From contig NW_025336481.1 of NCBI RefSeq assembly GCF_004798865.1, forward strand, positions 25,768,951 through 25,832,950: a DNA stretch of 64,000 nucleotides. Direction: 5' to 3'. This DNA is from Varanus komodoensis. Taxonomy: Eukaryota > Chordata > Lepidosauria > Squamata > Varanidae. Both the position numbers and the translations under genes were made by a program. The notes under the pieces are model-generated. The model did no database searches. It saw only the letters and a list, made by a program, of their open reading frames with translations, and had not been told where the DNA came from. The first letter of the stretch is position 1. Each line of letters opens with the position of its first letter. Below, piece by piece: positions 11,877-24,300 of this stretch.

Positions 11877-14800
11877 GCTGTAATTTATGAAATTCCAAGT
11901 ACATTGCACAGTAGCTCAGGCAAAGAGCAGCCTAATCATTCATCCCGCACTGTCTGTGTGACCTTGTATGAATATACAATGCGCTAAGGAAATGCAATAT
12001 TTTATCATGGGGAAGAATATAATGATAGGGCAGAATTGTTATAACTGTATAACTAGCCTGGATCATCTTTATTACTGTTTCTATAACACCATCAATGTGT
12101 TTTCATTATGCCAGATGGGTAATTACTTATGTCATAGAGCCCAAGCAGTTAAGGATATTTCAGTTAAAGTCAACAGCATGCATTATCCCAGACAGCATTA
12201 TTTATTGGAACCACAATTACCTCCCTCTTCAGCCCTCCAAAGGCTTGCAGAACAGCTTACAGGGATCAATGGGCTTACTTTCAAAAAGACATGGCACAAG
12301 AGGAAAAGGGATGGGAAAGGAAGAGGAAATGGCAAAGCCAAGGTGCTCGGTCTTACTTCTAAAGATGAAGACAAAACTAAAACAATTAGATGAGTTAGAC
12401 GGCAACAGGAAGCCCAGAGCTACTATTAAGAAACCCAAAGATGCAAATGGAAATGCCAGTACTATTTAACATAACATAGGCACATGCTGCAAAGACTTGC
12501 AAGGAAGGAGAAGACAAGATGATAAAGTGTGTGCTTTTTAAATTATTGGATGTAAATGAAATTTAGAAGGGGTAGAGAAAATTTAGGTGGTGATTCACCC
12601 TTGGCTGTAGCCCAAATGTATAGACTGTTGAGGACAAAGCAGCCTCTGTTGGAAGTGACAGTGGAACTAGCCCACAAATGCTGCATACTTTAGTTTGCTC
12701 CTTCCCATGTGATTGTGGAAGAAAGAAAAACGGACAGATCTGTCCATCCAGGCAGCCCTTACAAGCCTGAGTTAGAATATCTCTTTATTGTATCATGTTT
12801 GTGCTGCTGAATCAGAGTTGCCAGCAATCTTGTTTTGTTTGGCTCAACTCTCTTTAACAGAAATGTATTAGGCAGGTGCACATTTAAAAGTGTTGAAATC
12901 AGTAGATGTAAATAGCTTAGAAAGCAAAGAAAGGCAGTCTTCATATGCTCTGCTCTGGGAAGAGTTGTTACCTCTGAAGGCACTTGAAGCAGCTGCAATG
13001 CTCGGGCTAGCAGGGTCTGGTCTGCACTTGGATCCCTGGGAACTGCCTGGGACCAGCCTGAGTTCCATAACAAAAGCAAGGTGGAAAAAATAAATAACGA
13101 ATAAGAATGCTATTGGCTTTGGTTGTTGTAAGAACTTGCCAAAATTTGCACATTTCTTTATTTAAAAGGAACAGAAAGCACTTCAGTTTTGGTTTGTTGT
13201 TTTCAGGAACACTGGAGAAAGTCCCATTGAGAGAATTGTCCATTACTACCTTTATCTGGGTTCAGATTTCAGCACAGAAGGTAGACGGACGAGAAAATAA
13301 AGTCAGCATAGTAAGCATATTATGCAATATGAACATACTCCCAACCCATCATTCTTCTTCCATACTAGTTTTTACATGCAACTTCAAAGTGTAATTCATC
13401 TAGTTGCAAAGATTGTGCCAACAATATAGCAAGGATTCCTAAGGCTAATAATCATACCATCCAACTTTTTAAAGGTATTTCCCCTCTAGTAATAATTCTG
13501 TGATGATAAAACATAATGCACGTGACCGAATAATTTCCTGTGAAATATCTGCCTGGTGGTAGACGTTGTGCAAAAAGTAGGCATGAGACCAAATAACACC
13601 CTGTAAACACTGGAGCAGTTTATTGACATAGCAACATGATAGAACTAGAAGCATGCCGTATCTTACAAAATGGTTCGTTGCATGTATGCATTGTGTGTGT
13701 ATTCTAAGCAGCTGCTGTTCCTCTACACCTTCCATTACACCTGTGAGACCAATGGTTAGTGAAACAAGAACTCCTTCCTTTTAATAGAGGCATTTACCTC
13801 TATTTGATACTGTTGTTTTAAAAGCTTATTTTTATGTAGTAAATTGCATACTGTGTCTCATGAATTCAATGCTTGTGAACTTCCCAGAGAGCTCTGCCCA
13901 TGGAGTGGTGTAGAAATACTCTACACAAATAACTAATACATGCATGGGGCAGTATCCAGTGTTACCTGTCTCTAGTGAGATATGCAACTAGTACTGCAAG
14001 AAGCTAGCAGTTATTGAAGCAACCAAAAACGAGGGGAAACTTTCATTTCAGGGGCAAATCAGTTCAGTACAGCTCACCCAAAGGAGCTTTGCTCACTGCT
14101 CTGGAAACGGCTCACTGCTGTTCTAGAAAAAAGAAATTCTTCTCATTTCTAGGGATTGCTAGTTCTGGACCTCAATCTGTAAGCATGCCATGCCATGCAA
14201 AAAACAAGAGAGGCTCTTGAGGATGTCGATGTTGTGTAAAGCACCAGCAAACAGCTGTGAGTGAGGAATCATGAGTTCATGATAAATATGTCATGGAGAA
14301 AGGGTCTTACTTGGGGAACATTTTTCAATCCAAAGGCCAAATTCCAGTGGTGCATGGGTCTAAAGACAAAGGGGAATAAGGGAAAGACAAAAAAAAATAC
14401 CAGTATGCTCTTACTGACAGTAACTAAGCCTTAGGAGAAGCACTTCAGTCCCTTAGAATGGATTGAGAACCTGTACAAAAGCTAGGAAACAAGTAGTAAT
14501 CAGTCACTGGGAGAAAGGGGTGGTGGTCAGGAAAGGGGGCATAAACTTCTCGTAAATTTCTGGAGAATCCAGGAAGGATAAGATTGGTACTGTGGACCTG
14601 AGGTTCCCCATCCCTGCTCAGAAGGATCAAAATACTTATTTGGATGCTTCATTTCCATGTAACACTAAATCGAACAACTCATAGAAGTCTCATCTTTTCA
14701 CTCAACCGCAGCAGCTCAGCCTGTCCTAGGTCCTCTCCAACCCAGTGGCTCCTTATCAGGATACTCCCAGTCCACATTTTATTTCCTCCTTTGTTTATTG

Positions 14801-16129
14801 GCTCAGGAGCAGACCCTTGAACGCAGCAGGACTTGATTCTGCATTGGCACAGGCAGGATCAGGCTACACAGTTGCAGCTCCCAACAGGTGGAGGGTCTCA
14901 AATGCTCTATTTAAGATCATGTTCACTGTTTATATAGTCTGAAAGAAATATTCTGGGAACTTGGAGAGGAGAGAAAGTTTAAAACTGTACTTAGGAAGCA
15001 GACTTTATGCCTAAAAGGCCATTAGCCACTGAGTGCAGGCAAAAGGCAGCAATAAATAATTTCATTTCTATTATTCATAGCTATAGCATTTTGTACGTTG
15101 CAGCTGCATAAACAAGCGGGAGCCTCTCAGCATTGAGGCAGCTTCTCCATGGTGAGAAAATCCTCTTACAGAGTCATGCCTTATGTTTTATAAAGTATTA
15201 TATCCCCAGTAACAATATTAGAAACAGAAAACAACAATAACTCTTCATGCACAAAAGTCTTGCATTATGATGGTGCACTAAAAGTTGTTCACTCAGATGA
15301 ACAGCTCCCCATATGGAGCCCTAGGACAAGGCCTCCCCTCATCCACCACATGTAGTAACCATTCATGTATTTATAACTGCCAGGTATTCTTCAGATCTGA
15401 CCTAGTTGGCATTTCAAGTTCTGAAGGCTACAGTAGAAAAAGGTAATGTGTGTTGAATCAAGAAAGTGGGGCTGTGCAGCTTACTATCTACCATAAAGCT
15501 CACTTGTTTTACAAATAAATGTACCTCACAGGGCAGAAAAGCCTCTGCAATACCCTTTGCTGGCTGAAAACTGCCCTGGAAATGATAAAAAACTAGTTAC
15601 CTGCACAAGCATGGCTCTCCAAGCCCAACCCCATCCCTGCTCCCAGTTTCATTACAGAGAATCCTCAGCACAACGCTACAGGTTTAGCTTTGCAGAATGC
15701 TTAACTCATTGAATATAGAAAGGCACTAGTCCAATTAACTCATTACTATCTACACTAGAAGTGGAAAATAATGTCTTGGGGATGGGGAACTATTTTTCCA
15801 TGAGACTCATCTGAGGGCTGCAGCCTGGGCCCTGCTACCACCAGTGGCACTGAATTTGCACCAAACGTGGCACAAACATGGTAATTTTCCTTGAAAGCAA
15901 GGTGCATGGAAAGCATGGGTTTTGTTTGGAAGCAAAATTATTCTATTGGGACACTTCTGGGAAAGTTATTCTGCCCCCCCCCTCAAAAAAAATGTGTAGA
16001 CTAGACACACACCTCCTTTTCAAGAAAAAATAGCTGTTCTGTGCTACCATTGAAGGAAACGTGGCTGACATGGTAGCAACAGAAACCACCAGGGGGACAC
16101 ATGGTGACCGTCGGTTCTGTGTTGCCATC
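11877..16129. other. Intergenic DNA
   Basis: AT-rich, with no recognisable gene or repeat. The open stretches at about 11968-12469 are AT/Lys-rich with no known domain. Confidence 0.6.
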
Positions 16130-16245
16130 CACCCCTGGTTAACACTGGCTGATGGTGGCTCTCTGGAGTTTCAGGTAGGATTCATTGCTAGCGATAACTG
16201 GAGATGCCAGACACTGGACCTGGGCCCTTTTATGCACATTGCTGA
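16130..16245 (-). mobile_element. tRNA-derived squamate SINE fragment
   Basis: On the plus strand TCTCTGGAGTTTCAGGTAGG ... AACTGGAGATGCCAGACACT ... GACCTGGGCCCTTTTATGCA follows the complement of the tRNA-SINE body and head, ending where the tRNA-like anticodon region would be. Confidence 0.55.
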
Positions 16246-18014
16246 AACAATCTTCTTTTTAAAGAGGCAAAGCTTGAAAATCTGGGGTACTGAAAATATT
16301 TCTAAGAAGTTATCCCAGGAGTCATTTGATTGCAACAGCCTTTGGATAACCAGATAGAAACTGGATATGTTTGTAGCTCACATATCATCATACTTGTGAA
16401 CATCTGCTAAAGAAGCAAAACAAAACCCAGGGAGATAATGTGTTTTATTTTTGGTTGGTGTTCCAACTGTATGAAATTTGGAAAATGAAGTTAACTCCCA
16501 GATGCCAAGGAAATCTAGCAATCTTTCAACTTTGTACTGGGATACATTTTCAGTGCTGTACCCTCTAACAGTAATCATGAAATGCTGCTTTCAGGTCTAT
16601 GCCCTGTACCCAAGTAGCATTCTGAACCTCTCCTAAGTGTCTAAACCTCTCCTAATCTATTGTCTCAGTTTAAATTTAGCATGAACTGTTTCATACTTAC
16701 TTAAGGCATTCAGAGCAGCTCTCCAGCTGATACTCACTTCAGTGTAGCCATCCTACAAAGTATGCTGTGACAGATGCTATTTGTGTGTTTGTTTCATGGC
16801 AGAGCATCCAAGATGTGGTGTGTGATCAGTTATAAATAAAAATAGCACTCTTTCCTTATTTCTGGAACAAAAGAAATGGGAAATATTGTTCAGGTTTTTC
16901 TCCTCCAAAGAGCTGATGAATTAACCACTTGACTACCTGATTTAATCTGTTTATAGTTAACCACAATTTCAAAATGCCGTATTGGACAAGTTTGTGAAAT
17001 CACTTTGATGTTCGTCATTGCAATCTCAGCGATGTACTTGCATCATATGCACAGAGCGAGGTGTTGCAGTAGCAATAGTCACACCTCACTTGCTGTTCAG
17101 CTAGGTGACCATTTCTGGATGTCCAGATGAGGCAGTATGGAAGGGGAGCAAGAAGGCTAGAGTAGTCTCCAGAAATAGCATCAGCTTTCAGTCTGACCCT
17201 CCTCCCATCTCTGCCCATCAGCAGCTCCCATCTTGCTCCTCTACAGAGCCAAGTTTTAACCTTGGAGAGGCAACTGGTGCAGTTCTCCCCACAGCAGCTG
17301 TGAAGAGGGCAGGCAGTGGGGTTGGCCTTGGAGTCCCAGTACTGAGGCCAAAGAGCCTTGGAGTTGGCAGTCCCAATAATTCTATAGCCCATACGGATGA
17401 TGTTAGGAGGCCATTGAACTTCACCTTAAAGTACTGGTAGTAGGACAAAAATGTCATTTTGTTGCAAGTAACTGATGTTCAAAGCCAAGGAGGCAGCCAT
17501 TTTAAAAATCTGTATAGATTGTACAGGCTCATCAACATAATCATTTTGAACCTGAAGTTCTAACAAGAGCACAATAATGTATTATAACTTCTTAAGTCTC
17601 CACAATCACACTTGAACCACCATCTGCAATCACAGTAAAAGGCACAGTGAAAAACACTCCTTAACATGAAGGAAGACAATCAGTTTACCAGACCATCCAT
17701 CCATTAATCTCCAAAATACTTTATTAAGGGAAATAAAGCCCCTTTATTTCTCCAGTCCCTAAAAAGAGATCATGCCAAAATGATGTGTCCTATCATTCAT
17801 TCTTGGTTTGCTATGGCTGAGGCTGTAAGAATCAGAAAATACCTTTTGAATGATTTGTCACCACAACAAATGTCTAGAATTGTTTTGCGTCCCGCTTAGC
17901 CATTTCCTTAAAACATAGAACACACCAATTTAGAGTCCCTCCATTTTCTGGGACTGATCAATAATTATTCAGTAGCTCCTGCTTTTGACCCAAAAGTGTA
18001 TCTTAGAGAATAGG

Positions 18015-18060
<46 letters not shown>

Positions 18061-19659
18061 ACACGCACATACACCTTTCAACATTTATTCTGAATACTTT
18101 CTTTTACAGAAGTGTAAACACATCTCAGCACCATAAAGAAGCTGAGAAGCTATTCAGAAAATCTTAAAAGCAGGCAGGAACAGGTTTGTCCCTTCATTCC
18201 GAGGCAACCTCACAATAACCTGCACGTTCTTGGACACTGAACATTGGATACAGTCAAACTGACATTTCCAACTTCCTATGAAGAAAGAAAGAGACAGAAA
18301 AGGTTCTCAGATACTAGTGAAAGGATCTTGCTTGCTTGATTTGGGTGGTATCCAGTGATTGTTTGACAGCATGCGAAGCTTTATGGATTGTATCCAGTGG
18401 TGTTCTTCTGCCAGACACCACGGTCAGATCAAATTCTACCTCTATCCCATAACTCCACACATGTCCCCCAGATCTAGGGGAGGAGGGAAAGAAAAATTTC
18501 TCTTGCATTAGTAGAAGTCCCCTTGTGTAACATCGAGTTTAACCCTTTATTTCTGTTTTCTAATATTGCCTGTGTATAGGGCCGAACTGTGGATGGGAAT
18601 GTGGGTGGGTCAGCATTCCCACATGCCTAGAATTCAGTTAGATAATTGCTTATTGTGTGTGAGGGTCTGAAAAGAACTTGTGAGCCTGTTCAGAGGAACA
18701 TGCTTGTAGTGTTCCCGTAATTGGAAGCCCTGATACGACAGAGTTTATCAGCATGGCAGTTCTGCAAGCACCTTCACCTGAATACACTTACAGCTTTCTT
18801 CAGACCTTCAGTGTGCAAAGTTCAGACTATGACAGTCATGGAAGTGCTGGAAGCAGGATTCACCACCCCCTTCACATAGCCCTACACATGAGCAGCTGAA
18901 TACCTAGGCAGGAACTTGTCATCAGCATGCATGAAAATCTTTGCTCTAGAATGACATTTTTTCTTTCCTGGAAATCAGGATATATTGGCAGTATATCATT
19001 CACAAACAAGTTGAATAATAAAGAAGCTCGGCAAACCAAACTTCCCTGTGTGTCCTCTCTACGATGTTATTTAAGGCATAATCCCATCCCTTTTTAGACT
19101 GGAAACAAATGATCCAAGGACTTTCAGCATTCTTTACACACACAGGATACTGAGAGTTGTAGGGGTTATTTCTGTATACTCATGCTTAGGATTGCACAGT
19201 TTTACACACTTTGATGGTGCATCTGGCAGAAAGGCAGTATAAAAATATCTTAAATAAGAATTTATCAAGACAACCAAATTCATTTTCACGATCATAGTGA
19301 GGTTATGAGAAAGATCCCTGATTACCAAAAGTAAACATCTAACTCTCTAATAGGATCAATTTCTCTTCATCCACAAACAGCAGTGATAATCTAAAGATGC
19401 AGCATAGAAGAGGCATTACAACACTGAACACTTGATTAAAATAGAAACAGAAAAATTAACTTTGCTGTGCCTGAAATGGGTTTCCTTAAATATTTTTGTG
19501 CTTTCAATAATTTGGATGGGTTTGAAGTGTGAGTCAAGACAATAAAATCAATAGTTCATCAAAAAAACGCCTCAGGTAAATGTCTGGAAAATTAGGCAAA
19601 AATTGCAGCATTATTTGGAGTAATCTACTCTAATTAAACATATTGCTTTTTTACTTTCT
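16246..19659. other. Intergenic DNA
   Basis: Contains the CT microsatellite at 18018. Nothing else recognised. Confidence 0.6.
18018..18060. repeat. (CT)n microsatellite
   Basis: About 19 pure CT units followed by a short imperfect TTCTC stretch and an AC-rich edge. Confidence 0.98.
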
Positions 19660-19790
19660 GGAGAATGTATGGCCCTCCAGATGTTGCTGGATGGCAAAGC
19701 TCATCAGTCCTACTAGCCAACATAACCAATGGTAGAGATGATGGGACGGATAGTCCAGTAACATATGGAGTGCCACACATTCCCCATCTC
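19660..19790. mobile_element. Hairpin-type small DNA element (both arms)
   Basis: The left arm (TGGCCCTCCAGATGTTGCTG) and right arm (AGTAACATATGGAGTGCCAC) are imperfect inverted copies around a short centre, about 130 bp overall. The internal text corresponds to the common vertebrate repeat motif 'actacaactcccatcatc'. No transposase is present, so it would be a non-autonomous element. The superfamily is not assigned. Confidence 0.6.
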
Positions 19791-22037
19791 TATGTTAGAC
19801 CCTTGCCAGAAATAAATGATTTGTTACCTTGAGTTCCTTTTTACCACTATGGTTATTCTCAGGTGAAACATAATTACTTCCTCATGCAAGCACTAAAAAG
19901 TACTTCTAATTTATGATCACTTATACTTTAACAGATTTATGAAAAATATGAATAAAAAGGGCTATTTCATATACGTGCATCAAAAATGCTTTTCCTAGCA
20001 GAATATAACTCAGGGAGTACTGCCAGTTGATTATATGGACTCTAGATGGAACCTTGTAAAAATTTAAATGACGAATAAAGAATTGAATCCTATAATATTC
20101 AATACTGGAACAACAATACTGCAGGATTAAGTGCTCAGTTTCTGTGACTAAATGTACTGTATTTACACCGATCCAGTGTTTCACTCCAAATGCAGCACAA
20201 TTTGGAATTACCACTTTGGCTGTCCACCACGTGCTCTACTCTGAGTGCCCAGATTTACTACCATTCTCTTGGTGCTTTCACCCTAAACTGAAATCCTGTT
20301 TAAGCTGAATCCTTAAAAGATACTCATATCTGAAATACAGTTAGAAAAATGGGGCAGAATGTAGCAGGTACTTAAAGCTCCACCATTTCTCTTGCGCTCT
20401 GCTGATTCTGTTGCGGAGCAGTAGGCCCCATCACACAACCAGGACCTGCTACTTCACACAGCAGACATTTAGCGCTTCCCAGAAAAAGTGCTGAAATGAA
20501 TAGAAATGTTCATTTCATTCTTTCTCCCATATGCCAGCTCTGCCAACCTGCCCCCTTCCAGAAACAAGCATTTTCATTTGTTTCAAGTTGCTGCAGAAGA
20601 GCTAAGTTTGAAAGCAGTAAATGCCATCTGCAAACGGGAATTGAAAGGGCCTAGGGGAATTGGCAGACGCATACCTTCCTATTGGATTCACCAAAAGAAA
20701 AAGCCTATATTGCCTGGATTTCAATATGGTTTTCCTCTACTTTCTTTCCCACATCACTCACTCTAGAAGAAAACTTGGGTGGTGATTGCCAACAGGACTG
20801 TACCTAAAACAAGGTCACTGAGAATCAACAGTGAGAGATAAAACGATTCTCTATATTGTTTTGTGTTTTACCGATGTTTGATTTTTTAAAATTGCAGATT
20901 TATTGTAGGGCTGTTTGATGTGGCAACAAGCTACCTGTGTGACTCTCAATTTGTAAACTTATGCAAGGGGCCTGGGTACACTGGACCTAAGAATCTGAAA
21001 AGGTGATTTAATATACAATTAATATTAAAGGCATTTCTTTAAAAGACCTGGAAGCTTAATGGATCTGTCTTCCTCAAATAATCCTTCAAAAGAACTGGCC
21101 TTTGAGTTATGCTGAGGGGTGGGAAGACAGGGCTGGGAATTTTAGAAAGATGAGATCCCAGGAGATTTTTCCCAGTTTCTGTTTCCAGTTGAATCAGCAA
21201 CCTTGCAAGGGCAAACTAAAGCTCTTGCAATGTCTTGCTCATTTTTTCCAGTTCTTACCAAAGCAGAAGAGCACACAAAGAAAATAGAACAATATATGAA
21301 GATATCCTATTCATTTTTATATCAGGTTTTAAATGGGAGGGGTTTTAAGTATGGTCTCAGCAGCAGATCCTTATTCCATTTTAAGTATCTTTATTACATA
21401 ATTGTTTTAATTATTGGGGTTCCTTGAATTTGGAAAGAGGAAAGATGCTCTATTTGTCCTCCCCACAGCAACTTATTATAGGTTCAACATTCATTGTGCC
21501 AGGATATTTAATAAGGACCCTCAGCTCACCATCATTTTTCAGAATCATTTATCTATTCTGTAATAAATTAAGGGTGTAACTCTATTGTCCCAGCCTTCCA
21601 AACCCAGAGGATTCTGTGCATGCCCTGCAGTGGCTGGAGTGAAACACAGTGACAGCCATCTCCACTGCCACTGTGCCTCACTCTGTACATTTTAGTTCTA
21701 TGGTGGTTTCTGGCTACCTAATGTGCCAGCAAGGAGGGGGGAAGAAGTGCATGTACTGAAAAGCAGAAGAAAATATTGAAGACTCCTCCCCCTCCCCCCT
21801 CCCCAGTGCATTTCCACTGTCTGAGAGTGAGGCCACAAGGGGTTTTCTGCCCTGGCTGGGAGGGTTTGGCTGCTGGCTTCTGAGCATCATGGTTTCCATG
21901 ATAAGTTAGAAGGTCCTACGAGTGGGCCCCAAGCCATTCCACGGGAAGTTCAGAGCAACCGCTATTTGGTGGTTAAATTGGATTTTGAACCTAGACGTGT
22001 GCTCAGTCCTTCTCTCGCCTAGGTTCATGTGCCATAT

Positions 22038-22112
22038 GAATTTTTAACATGAATTTTTAACATAACATTTTAACACAATGAAACATGAGATCACCAAAAT
22101 GATCACCAAAAT
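22038..22112. repeat. Two short perfect tandem duplications
   Basis: GAATTTTTAACAT is repeated at 22038-22050 and 22051-22063. GATCACCAAAAT is repeated at 22089-22100 and 22101-22112. Confidence 0.95.
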
Positions 22113-22960
22113 GAGCACTCAGATTTGTATTAAATCTGCATATGCTAATGACATATAGATGCAAATTTGAAAGTAATTTGAATAACTTAAATAGACATAT
22201 ACTATAGGGAAGACTGTAGCTGCATGACTGGCATGTTTGCTTGCTCAGTTCTTTTATTCAACTGCCAGTTGTTGATGGCCAATTTCAAGATCCGTGTGCT
22301 TCTTTCAACTTAAAGATTCTTCATCTTTAAATTAGAATTGCAACAGGCAGCCCTTCAAATAGAAAATATCTGTGAACAGAGAACTCTACAGTTATGTCCT
22401 ATATTATCCAATGGCCCTTCAAACAGAGGAATGCCTTCTATAATACACATGGTAGAAATAGAAACCATGTTCATACCGACACAGTTGTCATCACCAGTAT
22501 AGCAGTAAATTCAGAAGCGCAAGACCCTAGCCATCCGCCTTGCATGGTAGTCCCCATAACCAAACAAAACATATTTCAGTGTGCCATGTTGTTTCTGATA
22601 CAAACCTCAGAATGGTGGCACTGAAAATATCGTCAACCACACCTGAAAAAATAGGGAATTTCAGTCTGGTTACAGTACTGGGAGCATCTTCTTTCAGTCT
22701 GCAGCATACTGAATCCCCTCAAGTGTAGGAGCTGTCTCCTCGGCTGTTCCCTTCCATTTTTTCACTGTTTGTCATGACTCTCAAAACCACATGGCGGTCT
22801 GTGAATCACAGTTCTGAGAAAGTTCAAGAGCAATTTCTGCAATCCCGCAAACTTGCAGTTAATAGAATTCTTTGTAGGAAAGCATGGTTATTAGACAGAT
22901 ACCAGTTTAAAGCACATGCAAACAGAGCTCTTTTCAGATGTCGTATGAATGCAATTGTGC

Positions 22961-22973
22961 GGGGGGGGGGGGG
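22961..22973. repeat. G13 homopolymer
   Basis: Thirteen consecutive G. The length is error-prone in sequencing, so the true length may differ. Confidence 0.95.
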
Positions 22974-23389
22974 CTAGATTACACACCTGATTTTCATGCA
23001 ATTGCTATAATGTCAGAAAAAAAGCCCAGAACATAAAGTGTTTCCTGTGTAGGATGCCTCTGCATAATCATAACTCTTGAGAAATAACACACACAGTAGC
23101 ACACACATGCAATTGCTTTCAGACATGTTTAGGAATGTGGGGATGTCAGGCTCATGCAATCCCATAGCTCCCCCCATGTGTTCAAATAACATCTAAAAGG
23201 ACGATAAAAGTGCATCTTCAAAGCCAAGTAGCATCAGTCCTCATCCAGTACTAATGAGAAGAGACAAATAGTGCATTCTCCAGCTATTCTGCAAGCTTGT
23301 TTTGCCACTGTCAGACAGACTTGCCATTTAACTGGATAGTGATTCACGTACTGGACAGTTTTGCCCCTTCCATTGCCATGTTCTCCTTC

Positions 23390-23495
23390 CACTGGGGGGA
23401 GATTTCATTCATTCTTCTGTAAGCTGTCCTGAGGCTTGTTGCAAAGGATGACATAGAAATGTATTAATTGATTAAATAATTAATTCATAAAACAA
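23390..23495 (+). mobile_element. L2-clade LINE 3' tail
   Basis: The stretch TAAGCTGTCCTGAGGCTTGT ... ACATAGAAATGTATTAATTG matches the usual L2 3' end (a 'gccctgaggc' motif, then a 'ggcatagaaata' motif and an A/T-rich end). It lies just left of an L2 RT fragment but is a different copy, because a 3' tail should follow RT and not precede it. Confidence 0.55.
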
Positions 23496-23524
23496 GAGAA
23501 CTTAAAATGTATCACTTCAGGGAA

Positions 23525-24300
23525 GGTAGGAGTGAGACCTTTTGCTTTTCTTGGACTTCTCAATGGGTTCCAAAGCTGTTGATCATGGCATCATTCTGGA
23601 TGGCCTGAGTTGGGAAATGGGGAAAGTGTGTTGCAGTGTTTTTTCTCCCACATGGTTTGTCGATTCCAGAAATGCTGGGAGGTTATTTTGCCCATGGTAA
23701 TTGTGCCATTGGTTTTCTTAAACTTCTGCTTTTCAAGTAGCATTTTCACATTTTTCTACATCTACCTGAAACCACTGGGATAAGTTATCTGAGAACATGG
23801 GACTGAGGGGTCACCAGTATGTAAATGACACCCAACTCTACCTATTCTTTCCATCTCATACAGAAGAGACAGCATTTAGGAAGCGTAGTGGAGGGGATGA
23901 GGACTGATAAACAAAGGTTCAGTCTAGGCAAGACAGACATAATTGCATGTGTAGTTCACCTGCCCTGTGGATAGTTCTCCTGTGAAGTGGTGTTCAGCCT
24001 CTTCTGCAGAGAGTTGCACTTCCCACAGAGGAAAGGGGTTATAGTTTGTGAGAAGGGTTGTTCTTACACTTTGTGACAGTGACAAAGAATCTTTGTCACT
24101 AAAGGCAAAGGTGGCCTCAGTGGCACAGAGAGCTTTTTATCAGCTCAGGGCCTTAAGCTGACACACCAACTACAAAGCTACCTGCACAGAGAGAGCCTCA
24201 CAACAGTTGGTTATGCCTTGGCAACCTCTGGTTTGCATAATTGCAATGTGTTATTTCTCCCAGCCAAGCAAGGAAGTGGTAGCAATGTTGGAAGAGAGGA
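23525..24300 (+). mobile_element. L2-clade LINE fragment (reverse transcriptase region), old
   Basis: The L2 RT order is visible across shifting plus-strand frames: a decayed LLDLSAAFDTVDHGIL-like stretch near 23550-23610, IYLKPLG and GHQYVNDTQLY near 23760-23840 (the YADD box is now YVND), VASVAQRAFYQLR near 24110-24150, and LTTVGYALATSGLHNCNVLF near 24200-24260. Many frame changes and stops show an old copy. Edges are uncertain. Confidence 0.7.

Larger units (their letters stand above)
19791..23389. other. Intergenic DNA
   Basis: Contains two short tandem duplications near 22.05 kb and the G13 run at 22961. No gene recognised. Confidence 0.6.

Noticed and set aside
11968-12469. Overlapping open frames of 124-141 codons
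   Set aside because: Low-complexity Lys-rich C-termini, no domain, no splice context and no sign of conservation that I can see.
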